Part shown: positions 49,011 through 60,995 of the stretch, in pieces | Position numbering within the stretch: the first letter of the stretch is position 1 | Layout of the letters: every line of letters starts with the position of its first letter | Source: Vigna angularis | Taxonomy: Eukaryota > Streptophyta > Magnoliopsida > Fabales > Fabaceae | Direction: 5' to 3' | Length of the DNA stretch: 64,000 nucleotides | NCBI RefSeq assembly: GCF_016808095.1 | Contig: NC_068972.1 | Location: forward strand, 41,075,029 to 41,139,028 | Program-made: the position numbers and the translations under genes | Notes under the pieces: generated by a model | The model's database searches: none | What the model was told of the DNA's origin: nothing | Seen by the model: the letters and a program-made list of their open reading frames with translations, nothing else

Positions 49011-50257
49011 GAGTGTCATCTCACAAAAACCGCAAGAGGAGCACTCGGCCTCGATGAATCACTTTCTCGGACAGAGCTACTCCATCAAATCGCTGCATCG
49101 CCACCAAGATTCTCCTCCGCAAGCCGTGACGCCACTGTCATTACCAGATCGAATGACGCCTCCAGCGGGTTTCTCTCCTTCTTCCCCCGTGAGCCATTGA
49201 TGCCAGTAGACATCAACGAAATCACTCCCCTTTGTGGGTCAGATCCAGTGCAAAAACATGCTTAAATTCATCATTCACCTCCCTCAAAGATGGTGGACAA
49301 ATGAGAGAAAACTTCTTCCACTGCCTCTTTGAATCTCGACGTCGTCATCCCAGTCTTTCCTTCCATTTGGAAGATACAACAATGTCATGAAAGGGCTGCC
49401 GCCTTCATCGCCGCTACTGCAAAGATCAAAACCACAATTCCTAATTCCCCAAATTCCCAATTGCCCCAGAAATTGCAGAACAACGGGAACCCTAGATTCC
49501 CAAATCGCCACCAAGCCAGGACCACCACCATTCGTTGAGCTCGTCGCCGGCCACGGAATCAGGCTCCCCTTTTTCTCTTCTCCTTACGCACAAGAGGGAT
49601 AACCTTCTCCTCCATGAATCGCTTCTTGGGCGAACTCAGCCAGCGTGCCCACCGTCAAGACCATCGTCGGCTTCACCAGGGCTCTTACTCTTCTCCTTTC
49701 TCGCGTGCGAGGTTCTCTCCGCGCAACATCTTCGCCATCATGGACAGAGTACAGGCTTTGGAACATCTGGTTGCCGCTGCAAATGTAGATCCCGCCAGTA
49801 TCCTGCAGCAAACCGTCTGCTATGATCAGTCAAATTCTTTGAATTTCTCTATTTCTTGGGGTTTTGCTATCCAAGTTTATCAAGGAAATGAACTTGTACC
49901 TGACCTCCTTTCGGTGCAGAGAACTTTTGTTCCATGGAGGAGGGGTAGTAAAAGTCAATGCCAATTTCATGTTTAACAGGCCTTCAGTATTTTTCTTCAA
50001 AAGCGCGACATCTCATAAGCATACAGAGGTACACCAGAAATCCCTAATTTCCCAATTTTCACAAACCCCAATCCCCAACGAGAAAAACTCTAACCAAGAT
50101 CGCACAATCCGCAAACCTAAAACCCTAAATTCCCAAATCAATGACGAGCCCTTTCGGCGCTCCAGGACTGCCGCATTGTCAGACCCATTCTCCACGTCTT
50201 CCGCAACACCCGCGCATTCCACGCGTAGTTCGGTTCTGCCTCCACATCATCCAACTA
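48989..50257 (+). other. First part of the LARD interior, possible captured host sequence
   Basis: This is mixed-composition DNA with short open frames in several registers (for example 49614-49976 plus, 49284-49514 minus) and phrases such as AAACCCTAAATTCCCAAATC typical of plant 5'UTRs. No Gag, protease, RT or integrase motif is present. I recognise no specific host gene. Capture of host fragments is an inference from composition. Confidence 0.35.
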
Positions 50258-52680
50258 TTCCCCAAACCTCAAACTCCGTACGAGCGTCCGACAAACTAGG
50301 TGTCGAGCGTCCAAACCGTCCTCACGTCCAGCCGCTCGGCATTCCACATTGGTTTAGGCCGCTCGACAAACAAGTGGACGGACGTTCAAACCATCCACGA
50401 CGTTCGTCCGCTCGGTCTCCAACATCGTCCACTCGGTCACCAACGTTCTTTCATTTCATCATCAACGTTCAGCCTAGAGCGTTCGTCACTTCGCTCATTA
50501 CTGATGTTCGGCCTCTAGCGTTTGGCCTCGCTTATACTCGAACGCTCGACCATCAGTGTGTACGGGCGTCCAAAAGTCAATCGTTCGTCGTCGCCTTTCG
50601 GTTTCCAGGACGCTCGACAATCCGTGTGGACGAGCGTTCATGTAATCAGCGGTTCGTCCTCGCGCTTCGGATTCGAACGCTCGACAAGCCTTGTGAACGA
50701 GCGTTCCAGCACGGCTATGGACGAGCGTTCAAGCAATCGGCCGTTCGGCCTCGACTATTGGATTCGAACGATCGACAATCAATTTGGACGAGCGTTCGAA
50801 TAATATTCCGCTCGGCCTCGCCTACGTAGACGAACGCTCCACAATCAATATGTGGACGAGCGTTCGTCAATCCATTTCAACGAGCGCTCGTCCATTCGTT
50901 TCAAGGAGCGCTTGTCAAATCCATGTCAACGAGCGTTCAAACGTAAGACCGTTCGTCCTCACCTTTTGGATTCTAACGCTCGACACTCAATATGGACGAG
51001 TGTTCAAACAGTGGACCGTTCGTCATCACCCTTCGGACTTGAACACTCGACAGTGCCTGTGGACGAGCGTTCAAGCAAACAACCGTTCGTCCTGAAGCGC
51101 CGCAAGTTCAGACTCGCGTACGTCAAGGACGTTCGTCCTGAGACGTCCCGCAATCAGCCTTGCGTTCGGCCTTTCGGTTTCAAGGACGTTCGATCTCTAT
51201 CGCTCGACCAAACTTCAACACGAGCGTTAACAAACCGCTCGACAAGCAATGTGACGAGCGCTCAAACCGTCCTCTCGCCCAGCCGCTCGACTCTCCACTT
51301 GGTTTAGGCCGCTCTACAAATAACGGGACGAACATTCAAATCATCCCCGACGTTCGCCCACTCGATCACCAGCGACGTTCGTCCACTCTGTTCTCAATGA
51401 TCAGCCATCCGGAGTCAGTTCGTCCTCAAAACGTCACACACACAACCTCGCTAACGTTCGGCCTCGACTTTCGTGCTCGAATGCTCGACAATCAGTGTGT
51501 ACGAGCGTCCAAACAGCCAAAGTTCGGCCTCGACGTTCAGAATCGAACGCTCGATAATCAGTGTGTACGAGCGTCAAAACAATCAGTGTGAGACCGTTCG
51601 GCATCCCTTCGCTTTCAACCGCTCATCCTCACGTTCGGTCTCTACCGCTCGACCATACTTCAAGAGGAGCGCTCCCACATTCGGCCTCATTAGCGTTCGG
51701 CATCTTAGCTGCAACCGTTCGGCCAATCACTTCATTAGCGTTCGCATATTTCCGCAGGAAGCATTCGATCACTTCATCTCTTTGACGCTCGGCCTCAAGC
51801 GTCCAGCCGCCAGGTTTGCAACTTGACCAAACAGTCTCACCTATATGCTTAATATTATTTCTTACAGTGCAGATAAACATATCTTGTACATAAAAGCGGA
51901 CACTTGAAAGCCGATCATCCTGAAGCACTTCTAAACCCAGCAGATGTTCGCCCAAGAACACCCACGTGCATAAAGGGATACACTCCCGCTGGCCGATGTT
52001 CGCCCTAGAACACCCAGGTGCATCGAACAAAGGGACACACTCCCGCTGGTAGATGTTCGCCCCAGAACACCCAAACAATCAAACTTAGGGGACCATCCCC
52101 ATAGCCTAGCTTATGTTCGCCCAAGAACATCTACTTCCAAAGAATCTGTCGTTCAACATCGAAGGCGTTCGTCATTTGGTCTCAACGCTCGACATTCAAT
52201 TGTAACGAGCGTCTACTCAGTCCGTCGTTCGGCCTCAACGCTCGACAATCAAATGTCAACAAGCGTCCAAACTTCGCTGGACATTCCATGTTTTCGAGCG
52301 TTCAAAAAGTGCTCGCCAATTCAGTACAACGAGCGTCCCAACATCACTCGCAAATTCATATCAACGAGCGTTCAAGAAAGCGCTCACCAATGCATGTCAA
52401 CAAGCGTTCAAAGAAGCGCCGGCCAATGCATGTCAACGAGCGTCCAAATATCGCTCGACATTCATTGCAACGAGCATTCAAATACCGCTCGTCAATCCAC
52501 ATCAACAAGCGCTCGTCAATCCATGTTTTCGAGCCTTCAAGAAGTTGGCCGTTCGGCCTTACGAACCCAGGTGCACGAACGTTCGACCTTTTGTTTCTTA
52601 AGCGTTCGCCGACCCAGCTTTTTACCATTCGTCTTCGCCTCCTTTTGGTCCATCAAATTCAACCACTCAGTCACGTTCAA
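50258..52680. repeat. GARCGYTC octamer array in the LARD interior
   Basis: Words such as GACGAGCGTTC, CGTTCGTCCTC, GAACGCTCGACAATC and AACGAGCGCTCGTC recur through about 2.4 kb in both orientations. The core is the same CpG-centred octamer as in the Tekay LTRs, although this element has unrelated LTRs and a different primer site. Open frames through the array (for example 49864-50829, 51160-51591) are side effects of the repeat. Confidence 0.85.
51942..52131 (+). repeat. Spaced repeat with TGTTCGCCC-AGAACA palindromes
   Basis: TGTTCGCCCAAGAACA or a one-base variant occurs at about 51945, 51997, 52055 and 52113. The arms TGTTC and GAACA are complementary. The first three are followed by CACCCACGTGCA-like sequence and the first two by ACACTCCCGCTGG, giving a loose 52-58 bp repeat. 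Confidence 0.75.
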
Positions 52681-52793
52681 TCCACACATGAGCAATAACC
52701 AGGAACACGCTCTCTAATTACAGCAAAGACAGCCTCCCTCAAACTCATAAGTCCTATAGTTACCACGTCCATAAAACGGAACGGTTAACTCGG

Positions 52794-52805
52794 ACTTGGG
52801 GGGCA
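52794..52805 (+). promoter_or_regulatory. Polypurine tract of the LARD-like element
   Basis: ACTTGGGGGGCA lies directly before the 3' LTR. Confidence 0.6.
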
Positions 52806-53163
52806 TGTTATGTAGTAAGGATATTTATGTAATAACATAAATATCTTAGATATTTGTCAAAGCCACTAACCACATTTTTAGGTAAGGTGGTTATTTTTAT
52901 TTTGCTTATAAATACAGTGACAGGACCAAAGTCCAGGTACGTTCTCTTTATGCTCTAGAGATCCTGAATAATATAGCAGAGCAATATCCAATTACTCTCT
53001 TCAGAGCTTCAGCTCCATAACTCATATCTGACTTGAGCGTCGGAGTATCTTTGCAGGTACCTCCCCCTCCTTTGGTGAATACGAAGGACAACAGTTGAAG
53101 AAATGCAAGCATCCCAGACATCCAGGAGCAACAGAGACACACAGGAAAATGTACACCGAAACA
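52806..53163 (+). repeat. 3' LTR of the LARD-like element
   Basis: 358 bp, TG...CA. It includes 39 bp (53039-53077) that the 5' LTR lacks. Confidence 0.9.
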
Positions 53164-53383
53164 ATATATAATATTTATTGAAATTACAATAGGGTAATGT
53201 GTGAGAATAAGAAGAATAAAAATTTGAATTTTGTTAAAATTTTAAGGCTTTGTTTGGTATGGGAGTAAAAAGAGAGAGAGAGAGAGTGAGGTAAGTAAAG
53301 AAAAAAAAGGCAAAAACATATGAGAAATTTAATAGAATAAATATATTTGGCTAAATAAAAAGGTAAAAAGAATTATTTTTACA

Positions 53384-53430
<47 letters not shown>

Positions 53431-53538
53431 GAATTATAAATTGTCTTTTATTTAGAGTGAGTTTTATATAAAAAGGAAAATAATTATATTAAGTGCATGA
53501 TAAATTAATTTAATATTTTTAGCTTATTTTTTTAAGAC
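53164..53538. repeat. Duplicated host segment, copy B part 3
   Basis: It continues the homology to copy A (to 23439) after the TSD of the LARD-like element. It contains a long AT microsatellite (about 53385-53427), longer than its counterpart at about 23304-23328, and a GA run near 53271-53287 that is rearranged in copy A. Confidence 0.85.
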
Positions 53539-54105
53539 TTAAATATTTATTTCGTCTCCATATTGAAAGGTGAATTTCTGTTTAATATCCGGTTTTAAAA
53601 TTGAATCTATTGAATTTCAAAGTTATAAAAATTATAAAAATTGTATAAATAAAGTTCTCTTCCTTAAATTAGCATAAACGGAGTTAAGTCGTTATTATAA
53701 AATCTGATTTTTTTTTCTTCTCTTTCATATATTCTTTCTGCAACGTTTAACTTTCTCTCTTTTTATATCATTGATTTTCATAATGTTTATAAATGGACAT
53801 TTTTTTCCTTTTTCCTTTTTCTCTTTTTGCAGTTTGGTGGTGAGAGGGAGAACTGGTCCTGAGCAGTGGTGATGAGGATGTAGAAGTGGAGGAGGAGAGG
53901 ATGAGAATGGAGAGAGGTGTGTTGTGCGAAGTGGACCACCACAAGCCACCATCGCAACCTAGCACCACCATTGATCATCTTCACCGCCATCAAACCCTAT
54001 TTCGCCTCTCACCATCAACACAGACCTGCAATCAGAAAAACCCCAATCGTGAAGTCATTGCTAAGCCGTCACACATCTTCTTCACCAAAAACCCATGTAG
54101 CTTTG
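53539..54105. other. Unassigned sequence before the family-2 solo LTR
   Basis: AT-rich to about 53800, then richer, purine-rich sequence. The short open frames at 53725-54126 on both strands have no recognised domain. The part after about 53830 probably belonged with 60996 onwards before the LTR inserted. Confidence 0.35.
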
Positions 54106-55379
54106 TGTAACATCCCGACTATATAATAACCAATACTATATAATAAAGACATCAACATTCAAATATAGAGAACAGTCGGAATTTGACGTGTAATTAAAGT
54201 GTGAAATTACAGTCATCCAAATAAAAGGAGTGAAAATTTAAACTTGAACAGTGGAAAGGATTGATCACTACAAGTGTTCAATCAGGAAATTCTAAGAAGA
54301 CTTGTAAGACCCGTATTTTTTTGGACATGGTGGGGACATGGTGGTCACCCACCTCTTTGACTATCAAGATGCAATTATTGGGGGTGCATTTTACGGGAAG
54401 CTTTGCAAGGTGTGGGATTCATTTTTGGCAGGAGAGGGAGAGAGAGAGGGAGAGCAACCAAAGGGAGGGAACCCTTTCTCCCATTTTCACCCGTCCAAAG
54501 AGCACCCATGGGAAGCTGTTCCAACCTTGGAAGGGGCTTAGAGGAGGACCTGAGTTGGGCATCTAGTGATGATGGAGTTCTTGCATCAAGAGCTGGAAAA
54601 GGAAGTGAAGAGCTGCTGAAGTTCCTGGAAGATCTTGATCTGCACGTCTGGGAGGAGATTGATCCCAAAACTTACATGGAAGTCTTCAAGAGGTAAGGGG
54701 AGCTTGAATTATTTCCTTGATTTTTGAGTTATTAGTGTTTGATGAAAAACTGGGTAAAATCTGGGAAGAAGGAATGAAAATGGAGGTTTTCTGGGCTTTC
54801 TGGACTCTGGTGCGATTCTGCAGAATTTCTGCAGAATGCGCGTTCGTCCAATTTTGGGAAGTCAAAATTGGACGTTCGTCCTAACAGTGCTCGACCAAAT
54901 AGTGGTCGGTCAACTTCTGAACGTTCGTCCAATTCTGGTGAAATTGGACGTTCGTCCAAATTGTTGAGCGTTCGGTTCTGAACGAACGTCCGCGTTCGCT
55001 CGTCATAATATATGGAACGCTCGTCCAAGTGGTATTTAAACAGTGAATTATGAGCGTTCGTCCGTAACTTAGTATCTTCGTGGAGTAATCTTGAACGTTC
55101 GGCCTTGGTCTCAAGACGAACGTCCGTAGGTTATGTAGAGCGTTCGGTCTTTGAGGATGTTTGATCTTATGCGCTCGTCCAAAGCGTCCAATGATTTAGC
55201 GTTCGGCCTAAATGATGGATTCTAGCGTTCGGCTCAGTAATTGAGCGTTCGGCCTTGTGATAATTATGAGCGTTCGGCTTTTGGGGTATAACGAGCGTTC
55301 GGTTTTTGAGTATAAGTGAACGTTCGGTTTTTGGATATAAGGGAGCGTTCGGTTTTAAGTGTTCGGTGTGGATCTTGGA

Positions 55380-55580
55380 CGTTCGTCCTTGGTTTCAGTG
55401 AGCGTTCGTCCTTGTTTTCTGGGAACGTTCGTCCTTGGTTTCAGTGAGCGTTCGTCCTTGTTTTCTGGGAGCGTTCGTCCTTGTTTTCTGGGAGCGTTCG
55501 TCCTTTGTTTTGGGAGCGTTCGTCCTTGATTTTGAGAGCGTTCGTCCTTGGTTTTATGAGCGTTCGTCCTTGGAGCTCGG
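55380..55580 (+). repeat. Short tandem units around GAGCGTTCGTCCTTG
   Basis: About eight successive units of GAGCGTTCGTCCTTG followed by a TTTTCTGG- or TTTCAGT-like spacer, each roughly 20-25 bases. This is a recent local expansion of the octamer motif with its flank. Confidence 0.85.
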
Positions 55581-55690
55581 CAGCGTTCGGTTTTGATGAG
55601 GATTGATTTCAGGACGTTCGTTCAGACAGCATCAGAGTTGGAAATACGTTCGGTAATAATGCATGAATCCGTGGGAGTATTTTGAAGCAA

Positions 55691-55845
55691 TTATTGAGAA
55701 TATGTATGACTTCGTGATTGAGCACGTATATTCTAGTTATACATATTATTGAGAATATGTATGACTTCGTGATTGAGCACGTTTATTCTAGTTATACATA
55801 TTATTGAGAATATGTATGACTTCGTGATTGAGCACGTTTATTCGG
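55691..55845 (+). repeat. 55-bp tandem repeat, three copies
   Basis: Units start at 55691, 55746 and 55801 with TTATTGAGAATATGTATGAC and are almost identical. The third is cut short after AGCACGTTTATTC. Confidence 0.9.
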
Positions 55846-58029
55846 TTGGAGGTGGTACATACACTATGTTATTTACTTGTAACTTCGTCGGTCTTTTTAG
55901 CATTTTTGCTAGTCTCACGCGTGAGACGGAGATTCGAGTGTCACCTTCTTCTGCACGAGGAGGTGAATGTCTCGCCCACTGACTTCGGCTCGTGTTGAGT
56001 ATGGTGCATCGTTACGCGTAGTATCGATGTTTTTACTCGTTAGTCCTTGAGGAGTCGGGGAGATAGGTCTGAAGTCGCGATGGATGACGGCTCGGGTCGC
56101 CTGTTATTGAGAGCAGGTTATGACGACGAATTACAAGTAAACGACATCAGTTTATGAAATACTAGTATGCAGTGTCATGTGAGTCGATTTATCATGGGAA
56201 TTATTATAGTATATGTAGTGGGTTTATAATGTGATAATTCTGGTTATTCATTCTTGCATGTTGTGGTTGTGGTTTCTAACCGTGATGGTCGTACGGATAC
56301 AGGAGAGATGGTAGTGCAGATAAAGTTGGATTTGGAATACTTCGAGAGAGAGACGGGAAGTAAACTTGTTGGATCTATAGGTAGTAACGAGCGTTCTTAC
56401 TAGTGACGTTCGGTCTTGGTGTTATTTATTTCCAGGTAGCGAGTGTTATTAGGTAACAGTTGATCTTGATGTTAGTGGATCTGAGGTAGCTAGCGTCCGA
56501 TCTTAATTTGGTAACTTGAGGTTTAGTTTGATTACGTTCGGTCAATACTGAGGTGTTCAGTAGAGTACTCTAGGCGTTTAACCCAGACTCAAGCGTTCTT
56601 TATTATAGTGTTCTGTCTCGTAGCGATGGTTCATAGGGAATGATCTTTATTGGTGATGTTGCTCTGAGGTTGTAATCATTTATAGGGAGTGACCAGCCTT
56701 GATAGTCGTTGAGGTAACGATTGATTAATAAATAGTGATTAGTTGTGATGATGCATGATTCAGGAAGTGATCATTCATAGGTAATGCTCGGGTCGGATGA
56801 TGATTGTCTCAGGTAGGGATCATTAATAGTTAGTGGTTGTACGTAGGGAACATCCGGTCTCGATGAGGTTACCCTCAGATAGAATTAAATCCAGTAAAGT
56901 GATCAATAAAGTGTTCGTCTGAATGGTACTTAATTTGTGGTGTGCGAGATTTGATCTTTGAGCAATCGTTCGAATAGTGTTTGAAATAATAGTAATTGTT
57001 CTAGCAGAGTACACTGTTCTAACGTGAAGTCTAAGTACTTGATCTTAATCAGCGTTTGATCTTTTGGTATTCGACCTAATGGTAATCGATATAATAGCGG
57101 TTGATGTTTAGTTTCGAGCTTAAGTGATCAATCTTAATGTTCGTGTAAACAGTATCCGATGTAATATAAGTTCGTTGTTTTATCGTTTGATTCAGTAATG
57201 ATATGATATCTGGGTATGTATTGAGGTTGAGGGTACTGTAGTAGGATGTCTTGATTTGTGGTTGATTGTGGACATATTGAGGGGACTAAGAATGAAATTA
57301 CAAGTGGGGCACTTTCCGTTGATTTGTTCATCAACGTATCGTCCGGATGAGAGTTTATTGTGTACTGGGTTGATTATTAGGTACTATGGAATGAGTGTCC
57401 AACAGGAATTGTGGTACGTTGGCTTGAGGATGTCTGATTTAATTATTATATGATATTTGTATTGAAATAACTATGCACGTTTTATAAATGATGTGTTTCA
57501 GGTTAGCTCACCCTTACTTTGCTTGTTTGTGCATGTGAATGCGATGATCGTATAATGTGTGATGTTATACGGGAGCAGTTGAAGGATTGTCACGTGATCC
57601 TGTGCAAATGGAGGAAGAGATGGAAGATCGATTTAGAAGGATTCAAGGTTATCTTTGCAGTTGCGTCTGAGCTTAAAACTGATGTATAGATTTTAGTTTA
57701 TGTTCGGGATGTTATGTATTATTACAACATTTAAGTTTTGAATATAAATTTTAATTTTTAGGGTGAATTTTTGGGATGTTACAAGACTACTCTGCAACAT
57801 CAACAACCTCCAGCTCTTGCTCCATTGGGATCTCCTCGACAACATCTGCTCCCATCCAAGTGGATGATCATCGCCAACGAAACATACCCAAACGGCACAC
57901 AACACAAAACAATGCAAGGCTGAGCCAGATATATATAAAAAACATGTTATACATATATCACAGTTAATTCGTGTCATCATATAAAGATACATATAAAGGA
58001 ACAATTAAAACATGCTCGTTAAACCACAA

Positions 58030-58750
58030 CCCACACATCTTTACGCTCGCATAGTCTGCTGGCACTCCCCAACACTTTGCAAGGTAAATCCACACACACG
58101 ACACCTCTTTACACTCGCATAGTCTGCTGGCACTCCCCAACACTATACAAGGTAAATCCCCAACAAACGACTCATCTTTACACCTGCATAGTTCAGCTGG
58201 CACTCCCCAACACTATGCAAGGTAAATACACACGACTCATCTTTACACTCGCATAGTCTGCTGGCACTCCCCAACACTATGCAAGGTAAATACACCCGAC
58301 TCATCTTTACACTCGCATAGTCTGCTGGCACTCCCCAACACTATACAAGGTAAATACACACGACTCATCTTTACACTCGCATAGTCTGCTGGCACTCCCC
58401 AACACTATGCAAGGTAAATACACACAACTCATCTTTACACTCGCATAGTCTGTTGGCACTCCCCAACACTATGCAAGATAAATACACACGACTCATCTTT
58501 ACACTCGCATAGTCTGCTGGCACTCCCCAACACTATGCAAGGTAAATACACACGACTCATCTTTACACTCGCATTGTCTGCTCGCACTCCCCAACACTAT
58601 GCAAGGTAAATACACACTACTCATCTTTACACTCGCATAGTCTGCTGGCACTCCCCAACACTATGCAAGGTAAATCCACACACAACTCATCTTTACACTC
58701 GCATAGTCTGCTTGGCACTCCCCAACACTATGCAAGGTAAATACACACTA
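58030..58750 (-). repeat. 64-69 bp tandem array with a hairpin in each unit
   Basis: Eleven units, with GCATAG at about 58049, 58117, 58186, 58251, 58315, 58379, 58443, 58507, 58571, 58635 and 58701. Each has GCATAG, a TCTGCTGGCACTCCCCAACA loop, then CTATGC, so each can fold into a short stem. The sister LTR at 25342 has only two units, with longer arms (CTTGCATAG and CTATGCAAG). The open frames here are by-products of the repeat. Confidence 0.9.
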
Positions 58751-60995
58751 CTCATCTTGTAGAATACTATTTGGACGAGCACTATTCACCGAACACTGCT
58801 GGAAGAACGCTAATGAACGAACGCTATTTTCCAACACCATGCCGGACGTCCTCCAATCCCACAATAACATGCCGAACGCGATTTCACCGAACGCTATATT
58901 AGATGTAACACCATTTGGCCGAACGCTAAAACCGAGCACCATATGGACCGAACATATTTAGAACGATCGCTGTCAAATCAAACCATACAAGACCGAACGT
59001 TCAAGAACGAACATTATGTTGGATTCAACACTCCTGAGCCGAACGCTAATATCAAGTACCTAGGCCGAACGTCTAAAACCTTGGTCGAATGGTCACGACG
59101 TATCCAACAGTATTAAATCAAAATTTGACCGAACGGTACTACATCCATTCTGACCGTTCGGTACTAACTCAACTCCAGAGAGTATTAATTTAATTAGAAC
59201 GCTACAATTTCTAACACATCACGACCGAACGTTCATGGTCCAAGCTTTAAGAATATAAATTTACAACCGAACGTTCCAGATATAAATTCATGAATATCAA
59301 ATTAAAACCGAACGCACACTAATACATTAAAACCGAACGTTCAAGATTCAATCCTAACTTATTAGATGAAGGCCGAACGCTACAATCACTAACACAAGAA
59401 GACCGATCGTTCAAACGCTCAAGATTGAAACCTTAGTGTATCCATTTAGCAACGAACGCTCAAAGTCAATTATACACCCAGACGAACGCTCGAAATCACC
59501 ATTGGAGACTAGCAAATTAAAACCGAACACTACAACCCTCACAATCACTAATATACCAAAACCGAACGTATAAGGTTCAAACCTAAGAATCAAAATTAAC
59601 ACCGAACTCTTACAGTCATTAATTTTTCCAATACCAAACGACAAGGATTCAAACTTAAACATTCCAAATTAAGACCGAACGCTCACAAGCCGAGAATACC
59701 TCATCTAAACCGAACGCTAAATATGAGAATACGATTGAACGCTTAAGATTACTATTTCACCAAGACCGAACGTTACACTCACATAATATGACCGAACGCT
59801 CCATATTGAAGCCTCAGACTATCTGATCAATAACGACCGCTGACAATCAATGATACATAAAAACCGAACGCTCACAACTTAAACCATCAGAATACCTGAT
59901 CCAGGTCGAACGCTATAAATCACTAATCACATATTAATACCGAACGCTCGAAATTCAAACTTATCAAATTAAGACCGAGTACCCAATATTAAAACCTAAA
60001 ATACCAAATTGATAACGAATGCTCACAGTCACTTATTCACCAATACCGAACGATTAAGATTACTTCCTGAAATTTAAGGACGAACGCCTACCACTACTAA
60101 TACATCAAAACCGAACGTTTAATACGAAGATCAGGGGATTACTGTTTGGACGAACGTCTAGTATATTACGAGGACTAACGCGAACGCTCGTTACCTTAGA
60201 ATACAAAGCCGAACGCGCAACATATTTTGGCCGACCACTAATTGGTCGAGCCATTTGAACGAATGCGCGTTCTGCAGAATTCTGCAGAAACGCACCAGAT
60301 TTCCAGAAAACCCAGAAACCCCATTTTTATCCCCTTCTTCCCAGATTTTCTTCAACAACACAATTTTACAACCACTCATACATATTCATACACAACAAGG
60401 TCACTCTAAGTACGAAATTTGTTCATCAATGACACTATATCATAGATTTCATCACACACATACATGGTTCATACAATCCAGAGAAAAGGATCTAGCTCCC
60501 CTTACCTCTTGAAGACTTCCTTGGATCTTTCTCCAAAAGATTTGCAGCAAGCTTTACAGTCCTCCAGATGCAGCACCGAACACCCTTCTTGAATCAATCT
60601 CTCTCGCGACTTGCAATCCAGGGCCTCCTTGCACTTCAGCAGCTCCCACTTCACCTTCTCACAGATATGGCAGCAACTCCTTCAATCTACAGAACCTCCA
60701 AATCCCCTTTGAATCCATGGCTTTTTCCTTTAAGAAGGAAGAATTGGTGCTCCCCACAGCCACTCCTCAGTGCTATGCCCACCAACGAAGGAGATGATGG
60801 TGTTCCTTGGTGGTTGAAGCACTTCAAAGTGGAGTGACTCACCCTCCACCGGCAGCTGCACCACTACTGAACAGGAAGCCCCCACCACTACCAAAAAGGA
60901 AGAGAACGTGCGGTCCTCACACCCTCCACCCGCAGCAGAAAGTGAACCCCTCCCCCACCACTTTTATTTAAAAAAAAGGACGCTCGGTCCTTACA

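Larger units (their letters stand above)
48670..53163 (+). mobile_element. LARD-like non-coding LTR retrotransposon
   Basis: 4494 bp with the TSD ATATA (48665-48669 and 53164-53168); copy A shows the empty site near 23130. The LTRs are 319 and 358 bp and start with TGTTATGTAG and end with ACACCGAAACA. The left one lacks 39 bp present in the right one (53039-53077). A primer site (TGGCGCC, 48992) and a polypurine tract (ACTTGGGGGGCA, 52794-52805) set the plus orientation. The 3.8-kb interior encodes no recognisable retroviral domain, so it must depend on another element. It has a less repetitive first part (48989-50257) that resembles stitched-together plant UTR or exon sequence, then a long motif array. 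Confidence 0.88.
54303..57783 (+). mobile_element. Nested solo LTR in the opposite orientation
   Basis: 3481 bp from TGTAAGACCCG to GGGATGTTACA with the perfect TSD AGACT (54298-54302 and 57784-57788). Its ends match the Tekay LTRs here read in their sense direction, so it lies in plus orientation, unlike the other Tekay copies. It has a motif array in the sense GAGCGTTCGTCC (about 54838-55650) and the conserved block AGCTCACCCTTAC...GCGATGATCG near 57505-57550. The open frames at 54261-54696 have no known domain. Confidence 0.9.
54106..60995 (-). mobile_element. Family-2 Tekay solo LTR carrying a nested solo LTR
   Basis: It starts TGTAACATCCCGA and ends GGTCCTTACA. The flanking 5-mers are CTTTG (54101-54105) and CTTCG (60996-61000), a TSD with one mismatch. 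Without the nested LTR and its TSD copy it is about 3.4 kb, longer than the 25342 copy mainly because of an expanded tandem array (58030-58750). No internal or coding sequence remains. A CCGAACGCT motif array fills about 58755-60260. Confidence 0.83.

Noticed and set aside
49864..52717. Series of long Ser/Arg/Thr-rich frames across the LARD interior
   Set aside because: They are translations of the octamer array, overlap in several registers and have no domain.
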